DNA of 64,000 nucleotides, taken from Bradyrhizobium cosmicum. Its GTDB lineage: Bacteria > Pseudomonadota > Alphaproteobacteria > Rhizobiales > Xanthobacteraceae. The notes under the pieces are model-generated. The model ran no database searches and was not told the origin of the DNA. It was given only the letters and a program-made list of their open reading frames with translations. A program made the position numbers and the translations under genes. Positions 1 to 11,122 of the stretch are shown piece after piece (positions within the stretch are counted from its first letter, which is position 1; each line of letters starts with the position of its first letter). The stretch spans positions 4,402,001 through 4,466,000 of the forward strand of contig NZ_CP041656.2 in NCBI RefSeq assembly GCF_007290395.2, in the 5' to 3' direction.

Positions 1-461
1 TGATGAATGCGGGGCTGGCGTTCGAGGCCGAGCAGTTCGACTGGCTGTCTCGGGAGATCGCGCGGGCGAGCGGAAAGCCGGTCGCGCTGTTCCTGCACAA
101 GCCGCTGTTCCTCAATTCGCCCGACGACCCCGAAACCCCGGAGACCTCGATCCGCTACGTGCCGCAGCCGGCACGCGCGCGGCTGATCGGGATGTTCGCG
201 GGCGTCGATCTGCGCCTGATCGCCAGCGGCCACGTCCACCAGCGGCGCGAATTTACCTTCCGCCATACGCGCCACGTCTGGGCGCCATCGGCAGGCTTTG
301 TCATCAACGACAAGCGCCAAGAGCGGATTGGAAACAAGGAAGTTGGCCTGGTCGAATACCGCTTCAAGTCCGACAGTTTCGAAGTCCGCCACGTCCGCGC
401 CGCCGGACAGGTCGATGTCGATATCGAGGAGTTGTTCGCCCAGATGGGCGGGGGGCACTAA
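1..461 (+). CDS. Metallophosphoesterase, C-terminal part (5' end outside window)
   Basis: The last ~152 codons of a calcineurin-like phosphoesterase; the frame is open at the left edge, so the true start lies upstream. Visible signatures are LFLHKPLF and the metal-ligand block ASGHVHQ (GHxH), which in this family bind a dinuclear metal centre that hydrolyses phosphoesters. The N-terminal DxH and GDxxD blocks are missing because of the cut. The substrate cannot be told. It ends in TAA and converges on the next gene, 9 bases away. The family is fairly sure, the exact function unknown. Confidence 0.75.
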   Translation, partial: MNAGLAFEAEQFDWLSREIARASGKPVALFLHKPLFLNSPDDPETPETSIRYVPQPARARLIGMFAGVDLRLIASGHVHQRREFTFRHTRHVWAPSAGFVINDKRQERIGNKEVGLVEYRFKSDSFEVRHVRAAGQVDVDIEELFAQMGGGH

Positions 462-470
462 CCGCGCTCG

Positions 471-761
471 TCAGGCGACGCTCTTGAGATCCTGCTGGAT
501 CGCGGCGAGCAAGGATTGCAGCGCGTCGCTGTTGACCGGCTTCGCCTCAGCCTTCACGGACTGAACATTGGCTGGCGCGGCGGCCTTGACCGGACGCTTC
601 GGAAATGGCGGCGGAGGCATCGCGGGCTGCGTGAGCGCGTCCTCGTTGTCGGTGTGCACGAACTTGCCATGAATGACGTCGTCACGACGGCCCATGACAT
701 ACATCGCCGTCCAATAGCCGGCGGCCAGAACAATGACGCAGAAAATACCGATCTCTAACAT
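471..761 (-). CDS. Small single-pass membrane protein, unknown function
   Basis: 96 residues. One hydrophobic segment at residues ~4-22 is followed by a charged, proline-rich linker (PPPPFPKRP) and a short C-terminal helix. The layout suggests an inner-membrane anchor with a cytoplasmic or periplasmic tail. I do not recognise a family. The start has only a weak ribosome site (GGGTG). It is convergent with the phosphoesterase and lies downstream of the oxidoreductase on the same strand, separated from it by two hairpins. Confidence 0.55.
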   Translation of the reverse strand: MLEIGIFCVIVLAAGYWTAMYVMGRRDDVIHGKFVHTDNEDALTQPAMPPPPFPKRPVKAAAPANVQSVKAEAKPVNSDALQSLLAAIQQDLKSVA

Positions 762-821
762 CGCAACACCCGAAATATGTGCGATGATTCAATGCCTTCG
801 CTTCGAGGTCAATGAACGACC

Positions 822-856
822 GGTCACACCTGCGGTTTTTACGGGCAGGTGTGGCC
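822..856 (-). terminator. Hairpin downstream of oxidoreductase gene
   Basis: Inverted repeat with 11 of 12 pairs (GGTCACACCTGC at 822-833 against 845-856) around an 11-base loop. It lies past the stop of the oxidoreductase gene. There is no clear T-run, so it may be a Rho-assisted end or an mRNA-stabilising stem. Confidence 0.4.
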
Positions 857-876
857 GATCGGTGACTCTTTATTAA

Positions 877-897
877 CCACTCCCGCCTGGGGAGTGG
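877..897. other. Second short hairpin after oxidoreductase gene
   Basis: Perfect 8-bp stem CCACTCCC / GGGAGTGG with a 5-base loop, 39 bases beyond the stop at 936 and before the 822-856 hairpin. Tandem stems here probably mark the 3' end of the transcript. Confidence 0.4.
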
Positions 898-935
898 CCA
901 ATCTGCAACCAGGTCTTGCAGCCAAACGTTGGCAA

Positions 936-1958
936 TTAAGCCTTGTCCGGCCCGACCCGTACCAGCTGCTTGCCGAAATTGGCGCCCTTCAGCAGCCCGA
1001 TGAAGGCGCCCGGCGCGCTGTCCAGGCCCTCGGTAACGAACTCCTTGTACTTGACCTTGCCGTCGCGGACCCAGCCAGACATGTCGCGCAGGAAGTCGCC
1101 ATGGCGAGAGGCGAAGTCGGAGACGATGAAGCCGCGGAAGTTCAGCCGCTTGGTCAGGATCGTACGCATCATCGCGCCGGCCCATTTTGGCGGCTTGGAC
1201 TCGGTGTCGTTGTAATGCGCGATCAGTCCGCAGACCGGAATGCGCGCGAACGGATTGAGCAGCGGGAACACCGCCTCGAACACGGCACCGCCGACATTCT
1301 CGAAATAGACGTCGATGCCTTTCGGGCAGGCTTCCTTCAGCTTCGCGGCGAGATCGGGATCGCGATGGTCGAGGCAGGCGTCGAAGCCGAGCTCCTTCAC
1401 CACGTAGTCGCACTTGTCCTTGCCGCCGGCGATGCCGACCGCGCGGGCGCCCTTGATCTTGGCGATCTGGCCGACGGCCGAGCCGACCGCACCGGAGGCG
1501 CCGGCGACGACGACGGTCTCGCCTTCCTGCGGCTTGCCGATGTCGAGCAGGCCCGTATAGGCGGTCATGCCGGGCATGCCGAGCACGCCGATGGCGGTCG
1601 AGATCGGTGCGAGCTTCGGATCGACCTTGGCGAGCCCCTTGCCGTCCGAGATCGCGTGGGTCTGCCAGCCCGCGCGCGCGAGCACGATGTCGCCCTTGGC
1701 GAAGTTCGGATTGTTGGACGCAGCGACTTCGCAGACCGTACCGGCTTCCATCACACCGCCGACAGGCACCGGCGTCGCGTAGGACGGACCGTCGCTCATG
1801 CGCCCGCGCATGTACGGATCGAGCGACAGCCAGATCGTGCGCAGCAGGACTTCGCCCTGCCCCGGTGTCGGGACAGCGAATTCCTCGGTGCGGAAATCGG
1901 ACGGCTTTGGTTCGCCGACGGGACGCGCGGCAAGAACGATGCGTTTTGCTTGGGACAT
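936..1958 (-). CDS. NADP-dependent zinc-independent MDR oxidoreductase
   Basis: 340 residues, medium-chain dehydrogenase/reductase of the prostaglandin-reductase/CurA (YncB) type, which reduces the C=C bond of enones with NADPH. It carries the family opening RIVLAARPVGEP, the stretch SLDPYMRGRM and the nucleotide-binding loop VVVAGASGAVGSAVG at roughly residues 150-165. The catalytic-zinc cysteines of alcohol dehydrogenases are absent, as expected. The ATG at 1958 was chosen over an upstream in-frame start because GGAGGAAG precedes it at good spacing and the family consensus begins there. It is monocistronic. The substrate is not predictable from sequence. Confidence 0.88.
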   Translation of the reverse strand: MSQAKRIVLAARPVGEPKPSDFRTEEFAVPTPGQGEVLLRTIWLSLDPYMRGRMSDGPSYATPVPVGGVMEAGTVCEVAASNNPNFAKGDIVLARAGWQTHAISDGKGLAKVDPKLAPISTAIGVLGMPGMTAYTGLLDIGKPQEGETVVVAGASGAVGSAVGQIAKIKGARAVGIAGGKDKCDYVVKELGFDACLDHRDPDLAAKLKEACPKGIDVYFENVGGAVFEAVFPLLNPFARIPVCGLIAHYNDTESKPPKWAGAMMRTILTKRLNFRGFIVSDFASRHGDFLRDMSGWVRDGKVKYKEFVTEGLDSAPGAFIGLLKGANFGKQLVRVGPDKA

Positions 1959-2046
1959 GGGGGCTTCCTCCGGATTGCTGTCGCCGCGAACGGAAGCGGA
2001 GGGAGGGACCTGCGTCAATACAAAAGCGTGGAGCCACACACTGGCT

Positions 2047-2150
2047 GTCATCGCCAGACTTGATCGGGCGATCCAGTATTCCAGAGACAGTCGTGGTTGA
2101 GCCGAGAAGCTGCGGTGTACTGGGCGCCCCGGTCAAGCCGGGGCACGACA
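2047..2150. repeat. Dispersed intergenic palindromic repeat (GGTCAAGCC type)
   Basis: Between the guaB 3' end and the oxidoreductase start. Imperfect inverted arms (GATCGGGCGATCCAGTA, and TACTGGGCGCCCCGGTCAAG on the other side) resemble the elements at 10102, 16882 and 27018. Confidence 0.5.
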
Positions 2151-2210
2151 CCGTCGTTGAGGCAAGCGCATCGAAACCTATGTGCTCGCGCGCAGCTGAG
2201 GGCGGTGTAA

Positions 2211-4142
<1,932 letters not shown>

Positions 4143-5633
4143 ATGGTCGACAAGCAACGCGTCATTCCTCTGATCGTGGCCACCGCCCTGTTCATGGAGA
4201 ACATGGATTCGACGGTGATCGCCACCTCGCTGCCGGCGATCGCCGCCGACATCGGCACCAGCCCGCTGACGCTGAAGCTCGCGATCACCTCTTACCTGCT
4301 GTCGCTGGCGGTGTTCATTCCGGCGAGCGGCTGGACCGCCGACCGGTTCGGCGCGCGGATGGTGTTCGCGATCGCGGTCGGCGTGTTCATGGTCGGCTCG
4401 GTCGGCTGCGCACTCTCGAGCTCGGTCACCGATTTCGTCTTCGCGCGCATCCTCCAGGGCATGGGCGGGGCGATGATGACGCCGGTCGGGCGCCTCGTGC
4501 TGCTGCGCTCGGTCGACAAGAGCGCGCTGGTCAATGCCATGGCCTGGGTGACGGTCCCCGCGCTGATAGGTCCCGTGATCGGCCCGCCGCTCGGCGGATT
4601 CATCACCACCTACGCGTCGTGGCACTGGATCTTCCTGATCAACATCCCGATCGGGCTGCTCGGCATCTTCATGGCGCTGAAGTTCATCGACCCGATCAAG
4701 AGTGAGGAACGCGAGCCGTTCGATCTTTACGGCATGGTGCTCGCCGGGCTCGGGCTTGCGGGCATTGCCTTCGGCCTGTCCGTGGCCGGCCTCAACCTGC
4801 TGCCGTGGAGCACGGTCGCGGCGCTGGTCGTCGGCGGTTCGATCTCGATGACGCTCTACGTCATTCATGCCCGGCGGACGGGGTCGCCGGTGCTGGATTT
4901 TTCGCTGCTGAACCTGCCGACGCTGCGCGCGGCCGTGCTCGGCGGATTCCTGTTCCGGCTCGGCATCGGCGCACTGCCGTTCCTGCTGCCGCTCCTGATG
5001 CAGATCGGCTTCGGGCTGTCGCCGTTCCATTCCGGCCTCGTCACCTTCGGCTCCTCGCTCGGCGCCATGGGCATGAAGACGCTGGCGGCGCGCATCATCC
5101 GCACCTTCGGCTTCCGCAATCTGATGACGGTGAACGCGATCGTCAGCGCGGTCTTCCTCGGCATCTGCGCGCTGTTCACCGTGACGACGCCGCTGCTCAT
5201 CATCATGGTGATCCTGGTGGTCGGCGGCTTCTTCCGCTCGCTGGAGTTCACCGCGATCAACACGGTGGCCTATGCCGAGGTCGAGACCGCGCAGATGAGC
5301 CGCGCCACCACGCTGGTCAGCGTCAACCAGCAGCTCGCGGTCTCCGCCGGCGTCGCCGTCGGCGCAGCCTCGGTGGAGACGACGATGTGGCTCAGCCATG
5401 TCAGCGAGCTCAACGCCAATGTGTTCGCCCCCGCCTTCGTCGTGGTGGCGCTGACCTCGGCGGCGTCGAGCTGGTTCTTCTGGCAGATGCCCGCGGACGC
5501 CGGCCACGAGATCTCCGGCCGTAAGGTGGGGGACATTTCCAGCCGCAAGGGCGCGGACAAGAGCGCCGCCAAGGCGGCCGTCAAGGCGGCGACCGAGGAT
5601 ACGCAGGACGTGCGGGACCAGCGGCTGGGTTAG
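4143..5633 (+). CDS. MFS drug:H+ antiporter-type transporter (DHA2/EmrB-like)
   Basis: 496 residues, strongly hydrophobic, about 14 predicted membrane helices, as in the EmrB/QacA (DHA2) group of proton-coupled exporters. It shows the helix-1 motif MENMDSTVIATSLPAIA (cf. LDxTVVNVALP), the loop motif GWTADRFGARMV and the antiporter motif C-like stretch ALIGPVIGPPLGG. The C-terminal ~40 residues are lysine- and alanine-rich and cytoplasmic. There is no membrane-fusion (EmrA) partner nearby, so it probably acts alone in the inner membrane. The substrate is unknown. The start lacks a strong ribosome site. Confidence 0.85.
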   Translation: MVDKQRVIPLIVATALFMENMDSTVIATSLPAIAADIGTSPLTLKLAITSYLLSLAVFIPASGWTADRFGARMVFAIAVGVFMVGSVGCALSSSVTDFVFARILQGMGGAMMTPVGRLVLLRSVDKSALVNAMAWVTVPALIGPVIGPPLGGFITTYASWHWIFLINIPIGLLGIFMALKFIDPIKSEEREPFDLYGMVLAGLGLAGIAFGLSVAGLNLLPWSTVAALVVGGSISMTLYVIHARRTGSPVLDFSLLNLPTLRAAVLGGFLFRLGIGALPFLLPLLMQIGFGLSPFHSGLVTFGSSLGAMGMKTLAARIIRTFGFRNLMTVNAIVSAVFLGICALFTVTTPLLIIMVILVVGGFFRSLEFTAINTVAYAEVETAQMSRATTLVSVNQQLAVSAGVAVGAASVETTMWLSHVSELNANVFAPAFVVVALTSAASSWFFWQMPADAGHEISGRKVGDISSRKGADKSAAKAAVKAATEDTQDVRDQRLG

Positions 5634-5640
5634 CTCAATT

Positions 5641-5727
5641 CGTCATTGCGAGCGAAGCGAAGCAATCCAGAATGCATCTGCAGAGGCTCTCTGGATTGCT
5701 TCGTCGCTTCGCTCCTCGCAATGACGG
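5641..5727. repeat. Dispersed palindromic repeat (CATTGCGAG/GAAGCAATCCAG type)
   Basis: A long imperfect hairpin with arms CGTCATTGCGAGCGAAGCG and GAAGCAATCCAG, mirrored by CTGGATTGCTTCGTCGCTTCG and CGCAATGACG. It lies between the convergent MFS and rlmE genes and may also act as a bidirectional terminator. Copies at 14540 and 63474. Confidence 0.8.
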
Positions 5728-5736
5728 AGGCTGTGG

Positions 5737-6423
5737 TTACGTCTTTGCCTCGCCCCGAAACCCCGTCGCCAGCACGTAGCGCTCGGACGAGTCCGCCCGG
5801 CTCGCGGCGGGCTTGACGTGACGCACCGTCGCAAAGTCGCGCTTGAGCTGGGCGAGCAGTTCGGCGTCGGCGCCGCTCTGGAACGCCTTGGCCAGGAACG
5901 TACCGCCGGGCTTGAGCACGTCGCAGGCGAACGCCGCGGCGGTCTCGATCAGGCCGACGATGCGAAGCTGGTCGGTCTTGCGGTGACCCGTGGTGTTGGC
6001 CGCCATGTCGGACATCACGACGTCGGCGCCACCGCCGAGCATCGCGTTCAGCTTCGCCGGGGCGTCATTGTCCATGAAGTCGAGCTGCGCGAACTCGACG
6101 CCGGCAATCTCGGGCATATCAAGCAGATCGATCGCGACGACCTTGCCCTTGCCGTCGACCGAGCCGACGCGCTTGGCCGCGATCTGGCTCCAGCCGCCTG
6201 GCGCCGCGCCGAGATCGACCACGGCCATGCCGTGCTTCAGCAGCCGGTATTTGTCGTCGATCTCGAGCAGCTTGAACGCCGCGCGCGAACGGTAACCCAG
6301 CGCCTTCGCCTTGACCACATAGGGATCGTTGAGCTGCCGCTCCAGCCACAGCTTCGACGACAATTTGCGCTTGCCGCCGGTCTTGACCTGGACGTGCAAG
6401 CGGCCGGTGGTGTCCTTGGCCAT
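5737..6423 (-). CDS. rlmE: 23S rRNA (uridine-2'-O)-methyltransferase RlmE/FtsJ
   Basis: 228 residues. SAM-dependent 2'-O-methylation of U2552 in the 23S rRNA A-loop, a late step of 50S assembly. The SAM site is VVDLGAAPGGWSQ (residues 68-80), and the catalytic tetrad of the family is intact: Lys51 (RAAFK), Asp139 (VVMSDMA), Lys179 (TFLAKA), Glu214 (DSSERY). The gene begins one base after the ppx stop codon (TGAG-ATG), so the two are cotranscribed and probably translationally coupled. Confidence 0.96.
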   Translation of the reverse strand: MAKDTTGRLHVQVKTGGKRKLSSKLWLERQLNDPYVVKAKALGYRSRAAFKLLEIDDKYRLLKHGMAVVDLGAAPGGWSQIAAKRVGSVDGKGKVVAIDLLDMPEIAGVEFAQLDFMDNDAPAKLNAMLGGGADVVMSDMAANTTGHRKTDQLRIVGLIETAAAFACDVLKPGGTFLAKAFQSGADAELLAQLKRDFATVRHVKPAASRADSSERYVLATGFRGEAKT

Positions 6424-6424
6424 C

Positions 6425-7498
6425 TCACCAGCTCCCGAGCGCGCCGTCCTCGCGCATCATCTCGACCAGCATGCCCTCGCGCAGGCCCCGGTCGGCGACG
6501 CGCAGGCGCGGCAGCGGGAAAGCGCGACGGATCGCATCGAGGATGGCGCAGCCGGCGAGCACGAGATCGGCGCGCTCGACGCTGATGCAGCTATTGTTCG
6601 CACGTTCCTCGTAGCTCATGCCGAGCAGCTTGCTGATGGTCGCGGTAATGTCGGTATCGTTCATCCAGACGCTGTCGATGCGGCGACGATCATAGCGCAC
6701 GAGATTGAGGTGAATGCCGGCCAGCGTCGTCACGGTGCCGGAGGTGCCGAGCAGGTGCATGTCGGCGAGATCGCCGCCGTGCTGTTCGGCAAACGGCGCG
6801 ACGTGGTTGGCGACCTCCTGCTCCATCGCGGCATAGATCTCGGGTGTCACGTCGCGGCCGCCGAACTGCTCGGCGAGCGTGACCACGCCGAGCGGGATCG
6901 ACATCCAGGCCTTGATGCGCGGCTCAGGATTCTCCGGATCACGCTCGATCCGCACCAGCTCGGTCGAGCCGCCGCCGATGTCGAACAGGATCGCGCCCCT
7001 GCCCCTGGGATCGACCAGCGGTGAGCAGCCGAGCACGGCAAGCGAGGCCTCGGTCTCGCGGTCGATCACCTCGAGCTCGATCCCGGTCTCGGCCGCGACG
7101 CGACTGCGGAAACCTTCCGCGTTCGAGGCCGCGCGGCAGGCTTCGGTCGCGATCAGCCGCAACCGCCGCGCCTTCCGCAGGTTGATCTTGTCCCGGCAGA
7201 TGCTCAGCGCGGAAATGGCGCGCTCGATCGCGGCCTCGCTGATGCAGCCGGTTGCCGAGACGCCCTCGCCGAGCCGGATGATGCGCGAGAAGGAATCGAC
7301 CACGCGAAAGCCGTCGCTGGTCGGAGAGGCGATCAGGAGCCTGCAATTGTTGGTGCCGAGGTCCAGCGCCGCGTAGACGCCGGTTCCCGGCGCTTGCGCG
7401 GCGACAGCCGGTTCGGGGGCCAACGCCACCGCCGCCATCGACCCCTCGAGCCCACCGTGCGGCGCATGGCCGTCGCGGAGCCGCGTGTGGTCATTCAT
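6425..7498 (-). CDS. ppx: Ppx/GppA exopolyphosphatase / pppGpp phosphohydrolase family
   Basis: 357 residues with the actin-like ASKHA fold of exopolyphosphatases: phosphate-1 loop AALDLGTNNCRLLIA (~45-60), catalytic-site glutamate region ATEACRAASN, the phosphate-2 block ILFDIGGGSTEL and the GTSGTVTTLAG loop. It is the short form (~300-350 residues) without the C-terminal HD domain of E. coli Ppx. The likely reaction is release of orthophosphate from polyphosphate or pppGpp; which one cannot be told. ATG at 7498 is preceded by GGAAAG. It is the first gene of a pair with rlmE. Confidence 0.9.
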   Translation of the reverse strand: MNDHTRLRDGHAPHGGLEGSMAAVALAPEPAVAAQAPGTGVYAALDLGTNNCRLLIASPTSDGFRVVDSFSRIIRLGEGVSATGCISEAAIERAISALSICRDKINLRKARRLRLIATEACRAASNAEGFRSRVAAETGIELEVIDRETEASLAVLGCSPLVDPRGRGAILFDIGGGSTELVRIERDPENPEPRIKAWMSIPLGVVTLAEQFGGRDVTPEIYAAMEQEVANHVAPFAEQHGGDLADMHLLGTSGTVTTLAGIHLNLVRYDRRRIDSVWMNDTDITATISKLLGMSYEERANNSCISVERADLVLAGCAILDAIRRAFPLPRLRVADRGLREGMLVEMMREDGALGSW

Positions 7499-7708
7499 AT
7501 AAACTGTCTTTCCGCGGCCGGTTCGGGCCGATCTGGAATTGCTTTTCGCCTGAAACATTAGCAGCGCGTCAGTCCTGCGCAACAACGCATCACATGGGAC
7601 CATGCCCATTCGTGCGTTGTCGTGAACGGGCCGGTGGGCTATTTTTGGAAGGTCCGGCCCTCCAGGCGCCCCCCAACCGCGCAATTGCCGGCTTTTCAGG
7701 TCAATTCC

Positions 7709-10081
7709 ATGCAAGAACACACCAAATCGTCCACGCTCGAAAACGCTATTGCACTGCAAAAATACGGCGTCGGGCAGCCCGTCCGCCGCAAGGAGGACGA
7801 CACGCTGGTCCGCGGCAAGGGCCGCTATACCGACGATTTCAACCTGCCCGGCCAGGCCTATGCCGTGGTGGTCCGCTCGCCCCATGCCCATGGCGTGATC
7901 CGCGGCATCGGCCTTGATGCCGCCAAGGCGATGCCGGGCGTGCTGGGGGTGTGGACCGGCAAGGACCTCGACGCCGCCGGCTACGGCCCCTTCACCTGCG
8001 GCCTGCCGCTGAAGAACCGCGACGGCTCCCCCCTGCTCCAGACCAACCGCCAGCCGCTGGCGACCGACAAGGTCCGCTTCGTCGGCGATCCCGTCGCCTT
8101 CGTGGTAGCCGAGACGCTGGCGCAGGCCCGCGACGCGGCCGAAGCCGTTGAACTCGACATCGAGCCGCTGCCGGCCGTGACCGATCCCGAGGAAGCCGCA
8201 AAACCCGGCGCACCGCAGCTCTACGACCACATCCCGAACAACGTCGCGCTCGACTACCATTACGGCGACATGGACAAGGTCAACGCAGCGTTCGCCGGCG
8301 CGGCCCACGTTACCAAGATCGACATCGAGAACACCCGCGTCGCCGTGGTCTCGATGGAGCCGCGCGTCGGCCTGGCCTCCTACGACAAGAACACCGAGCG
8401 CTACACCATCCAGATGCCGACGCAGGGCGTCGCGGGCAACCGCGCCAACCTCGCCAAGAACCTGAAAGTGCCGAACGAGAAGGTGCGCATCCTGACCGCA
8501 AATGTCGGCGGCTCCTTCGGCATGAAGAACGTCAACTACCCCGAATACATGTGCATCCTGTACGCGGCCAAGGCGCTGGGCCGCCCGGTGAAGTGGCTCG
8601 ACGAGCGCTCGACCGCCTTCCTCTCCGACAGCCACGGCCGCGCGCAAAAGATCCATGCCGAGCTGGCGCTCGACGCCGAGGGGCACTTCCTCGCGGCGAA
8701 GCTGTCCGGCTACGGCAATCTCGGTGCCTACATCACTGGCGTCGCGCCCGGCCCGCTCTCGCTCAACACCGGCAAGAACTTCTCCAGCGTCTACCGCACG
8801 CCACTGATGGGCATCGACATCAAGACGGTGCTGACCAACACCACGCTGATGGGCGCCTATCGCGGCGCCGGCCGACCCGAGGCGAACTACTACATGGAGC
8901 GGCTGATCGACCGCGCCGCCGACGAGATGGGCATCAACCGGCTGACGATGCGCAAGCGCAACTTCATCAAGCCGAACCAGATCCCGTTCGCGGCCTCCTC
9001 CGGCGTCACCTATGACAGCGGTGACTTCCAGGCCGTTTTCAACAAGGCGCTGGAAATCTCCGACCACGAGAACTTCGCCAAGCGCAAGAAGGAGAGCAAG
9101 AAGGCCGGCAAGCTGCGCGGCATCGCGGTCGGCTCCTATCTCGAGGTCACCGCGCCGCCGAGCCCCGAGCTCGGCAAGATCGTGTTCGATCCCGATGGCA
9201 GCGTGCAGCTGATCACCGGTACGCTCGATTACGGCCAGGGCCACGCGTCCGCATTCGCGCAGGTGCTTTGTTCGCAACTCGGTGTACCCTTCGACAGCGT
9301 CAAGCTGGTGCAGGGCGACAGCGACATCGTTCATACCGGCAACGGCACCGGCGGCTCCCGCTCGATCACCGCGAGCGGACAGGCCATCGTGGAGGCCTCG
9401 AAGCTGGTCATCGAAAAGGGCAAGCGCGCCGCAGCCCACATGCTGGAGGCGTCCGAGGCCGACATCGAGTTCGCCGACGGCAACTTCACCATCGCCGGCA
9501 CCGACCGCAGCATCGACATCATGGAGCTGGCCAAGCGCCTGCATGACGGCAAGACACCGGACGGCGTGCCTGACTCTCTCGACGTCGACCACACCAGCGA
9601 GCCGGTGCCGTCGGCGTTCCCGAACGGCTGCCACGTCGCCGAGGTCGAGATCGATCCTGACACCGGCGTGGTCCAGATCGTGCGCTACAGCGCGGTCAAC
9701 GATTTCGGCACGGTGATCAACCCGATGCTGGTTGCGGGCCAGCTCCATGGCGGCGTGGTCCAGGGCATCGGCCAGGCACTGATGGAGCAAGTCCGCTACG
9801 ACGAGAGCGGCCAGCCGATCACGGGCTCGCTGATGGACTACGCCCTGCCGCGCGCCGAGGACGTGCCGAACATGACGGTCGGCGATCACCCGGTGCCGGC
9901 CACGACCAATCCGCTCGGCAGCAAGGGCTGCGGCGAAGCCGGCTGCGCCGGCAGCCTGTCGACCGTCGTGAACGCGGTGGTCGATGCGCTCTCCGACTAC
10001 GGCATCAAGCACATCGACATGCCGCTGACCCCGGAGCGGGTGTGGCGCGCGATCCAGGATGCGAAGGGCAAGGCGGCGTAA
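7709..10081 (+). CDS. Xanthine-dehydrogenase-family molybdopterin-binding subunit (form II CoxL-like), orphan
   Basis: 790 residues: an a/b hammerhead domain (~15-130) followed by the two Mo-cofactor domains. The active-site loop reads AYRGAGRPEA, the form II pattern (form I CO dehydrogenase has AYRCSFR). The catalytic glutamate lies in GCGEAGCAGS near the C-terminus. The enzyme should hydroxylate or oxidise an unknown carbon substrate. Members normally work with an FAD subunit and a [2Fe-2S] subunit, but neither is adjacent. No Tat signal, so cytoplasmic. ATG 7709 was chosen because the conserved region starts just after it; a GTG at 7622 would add a low-similarity tail. Confidence 0.88.
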   Translation: MQEHTKSSTLENAIALQKYGVGQPVRRKEDDTLVRGKGRYTDDFNLPGQAYAVVVRSPHAHGVIRGIGLDAAKAMPGVLGVWTGKDLDAAGYGPFTCGLPLKNRDGSPLLQTNRQPLATDKVRFVGDPVAFVVAETLAQARDAAEAVELDIEPLPAVTDPEEAAKPGAPQLYDHIPNNVALDYHYGDMDKVNAAFAGAAHVTKIDIENTRVAVVSMEPRVGLASYDKNTERYTIQMPTQGVAGNRANLAKNLKVPNEKVRILTANVGGSFGMKNVNYPEYMCILYAAKALGRPVKWLDERSTAFLSDSHGRAQKIHAELALDAEGHFLAAKLSGYGNLGAYITGVAPGPLSLNTGKNFSSVYRTPLMGIDIKTVLTNTTLMGAYRGAGRPEANYYMERLIDRAADEMGINRLTMRKRNFIKPNQIPFAASSGVTYDSGDFQAVFNKALEISDHENFAKRKKESKKAGKLRGIAVGSYLEVTAPPSPELGKIVFDPDGSVQLITGTLDYGQGHASAFAQVLCSQLGVPFDSVKLVQGDSDIVHTGNGTGGSRSITASGQAIVEASKLVIEKGKRAAAHMLEASEADIEFADGNFTIAGTDRSIDIMELAKRLHDGKTPDGVPDSLDVDHTSEPVPSAFPNGCHVAEVEIDPDTGVVQIVRYSAVNDFGTVINPMLVAGQLHGGVVQGIGQALMEQVRYDESGQPITGSLMDYALPRAEDVPNMTVGDHPVPATTNPLGSKGCGEAGCAGSLSTVVNAVVDALSDYGIKHIDMPLTPERVWRAIQDAKGKAA

Positions 10082-10101
10082 GGGGGACGCTCTTTCTCCG
10101 C

Positions 10102-10187
10102 CGTCATGGCCGGGCTTGTCCCGGCCATCCACGCCTTGACGCGAGGTCCGGAGAACGTGGATGCCCGGGACAAGCCCGGGCATGACG
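10102..10187. repeat. Dispersed palindromic repeat (CATGGCCGGGCTTG type)
   Basis: Hairpin with arms CGTCATGGCCGGGCTTGTCC and GGACAAGCCCGGGCATGACG plus inner arms CATCCACG / CGTGGATG. It sits between convergent genes and may terminate both. Relative at 16882. Confidence 0.75.
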
Positions 10188-10214
10188 ATGTGGTGACGAT
10201 GTGCCTAGTTCCGC

Positions 10215-11015
10215 CTACGCCGCCGCCTGCTCGCGCGGCTGGGTGATCGCGGTGTGCTGGCAGTGCGCGAGCGGCGTCGTGCCGTTGGCCACGACCAGCG
10301 CGTCGAGCTCGACGAAGCGGTGGCCCTTCTTCTCGTAGGTCGCGGTGACCTTCGCGCGTGCGGTGATCTCGTCGCCGGCGCGCGCGGCCGACAGCAGCTG
10401 CATGCGGCTGCCGACGTGGATCCACGGGCCCAGAACGGTATTGTCGACCAGCACGCGGTTCATCACGCGCTGGATCAGGCCGGGATGGCCAAATCCCTCG
10501 CGCGCGAAAATCGGATCGGTCTCCCTGATATCGGCGAGATAATCGGCCGCGTCCTGCCCGATCCATCGGCGCGGCGTCGTGCCAAGCCATTTGCCTGTCT
10601 CGAAGGTCGCCGGGCCGACCGGCTTGCGCTCGGCTACCGCGGGCACCTCGACATAGTCGCTCAACGAAACCACGGGCGCAGCCGCCGGCAGCGACGCTGT
10701 CCCGGTGGCGCAGAGCTCGGTGCGGCTGAACACCTCGATCGTGAGCTGGCCGTTGTGCTCGGTCGCATCGACGTCGGCGGTTTCGCCGTCATAGACCGGC
10801 TTGATGAAGCGAGCCTCGATCAGCCCGCGCGCCAGGAAATCGCGGCCCCAGCGCGCCACCGGCACGTGCATCATGTAGGCGAAGACATCGACGCCCGGGA
10901 CCAGTCCGCCGGAAAAGCCGAAGCGGCGGGCCACGGTGTCGTCATGCATCTTGTTTTCGGATTGCTTGGCGGTGTTGTAGGCCTCGACGCGCCAGGTTTC
11001 GAGCCGGTTCGGCAT
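10215..11015 (-). CDS. Hotdog-fold MaoC-like protein, possible acyl-CoA hydratase
   Basis: 266 residues. The N-terminal half (~1-130) has a MaoC/FAS1-dehydratase-like opening with [20 protein letters not shown], where the hydratase Asp/His pair would be expected ([12 protein letters not shown]). The C-terminal half ([20 protein letters not shown] to the end) looks like a second hotdog repeat. I infer a double-hotdog protein acting on acyl-CoA or a related thioester, cytoplasmic. ATG 11015 has AGGGAAG upstream. It is divergent from the YaiI gene with ~107 bases between. Confidence 0.6.
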   Translation of the reverse strand: MPNRLETWRVEAYNTAKQSENKMHDDTVARRFGFSGGLVPGVDVFAYMMHVPVARWGRDFLARGLIEARFIKPVYDGETADVDATEHNGQLTIEVFSRTELCATGTASLPAAAPVVSLSDYVEVPAVAERKPVGPATFETGKWLGTTPRRWIGQDAADYLADIRETDPIFAREGFGHPGLIQRVMNRVLVDNTVLGPWIHVGSRMQLLSAARAGDEITARAKVTATYEKKGHRFVELDALVVANGTTPLAHCQHTAITQPREQAAA

Positions 11016-11122
11016 GGGGTCGTCTTCCCTGTATTCTTGTTGTTTCCGGGCCGATCCTAGGCCCCGGGGAACACCGGTCAATCCCCTCGCCTTTGCGGCC
11101 CGAATGGGGTACCACGCCGCGA

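Noticed and set aside
5641..5727. Possible insertion sequence or mobile element
   Set aside because: Hairpin repeats only; there is no transposase, target duplication or longer shared unit in the window.
7499..10183. Very long open frame on the minus strand opposite the molybdenum hydroxylase gene, joined in frame to ppx
   Set aside because: High GC leaves few stops in antisense frames. The stretch is histidine/arginine/valine-rich without a known domain, and ppx has its own ribosome site and conserved start at 7498.
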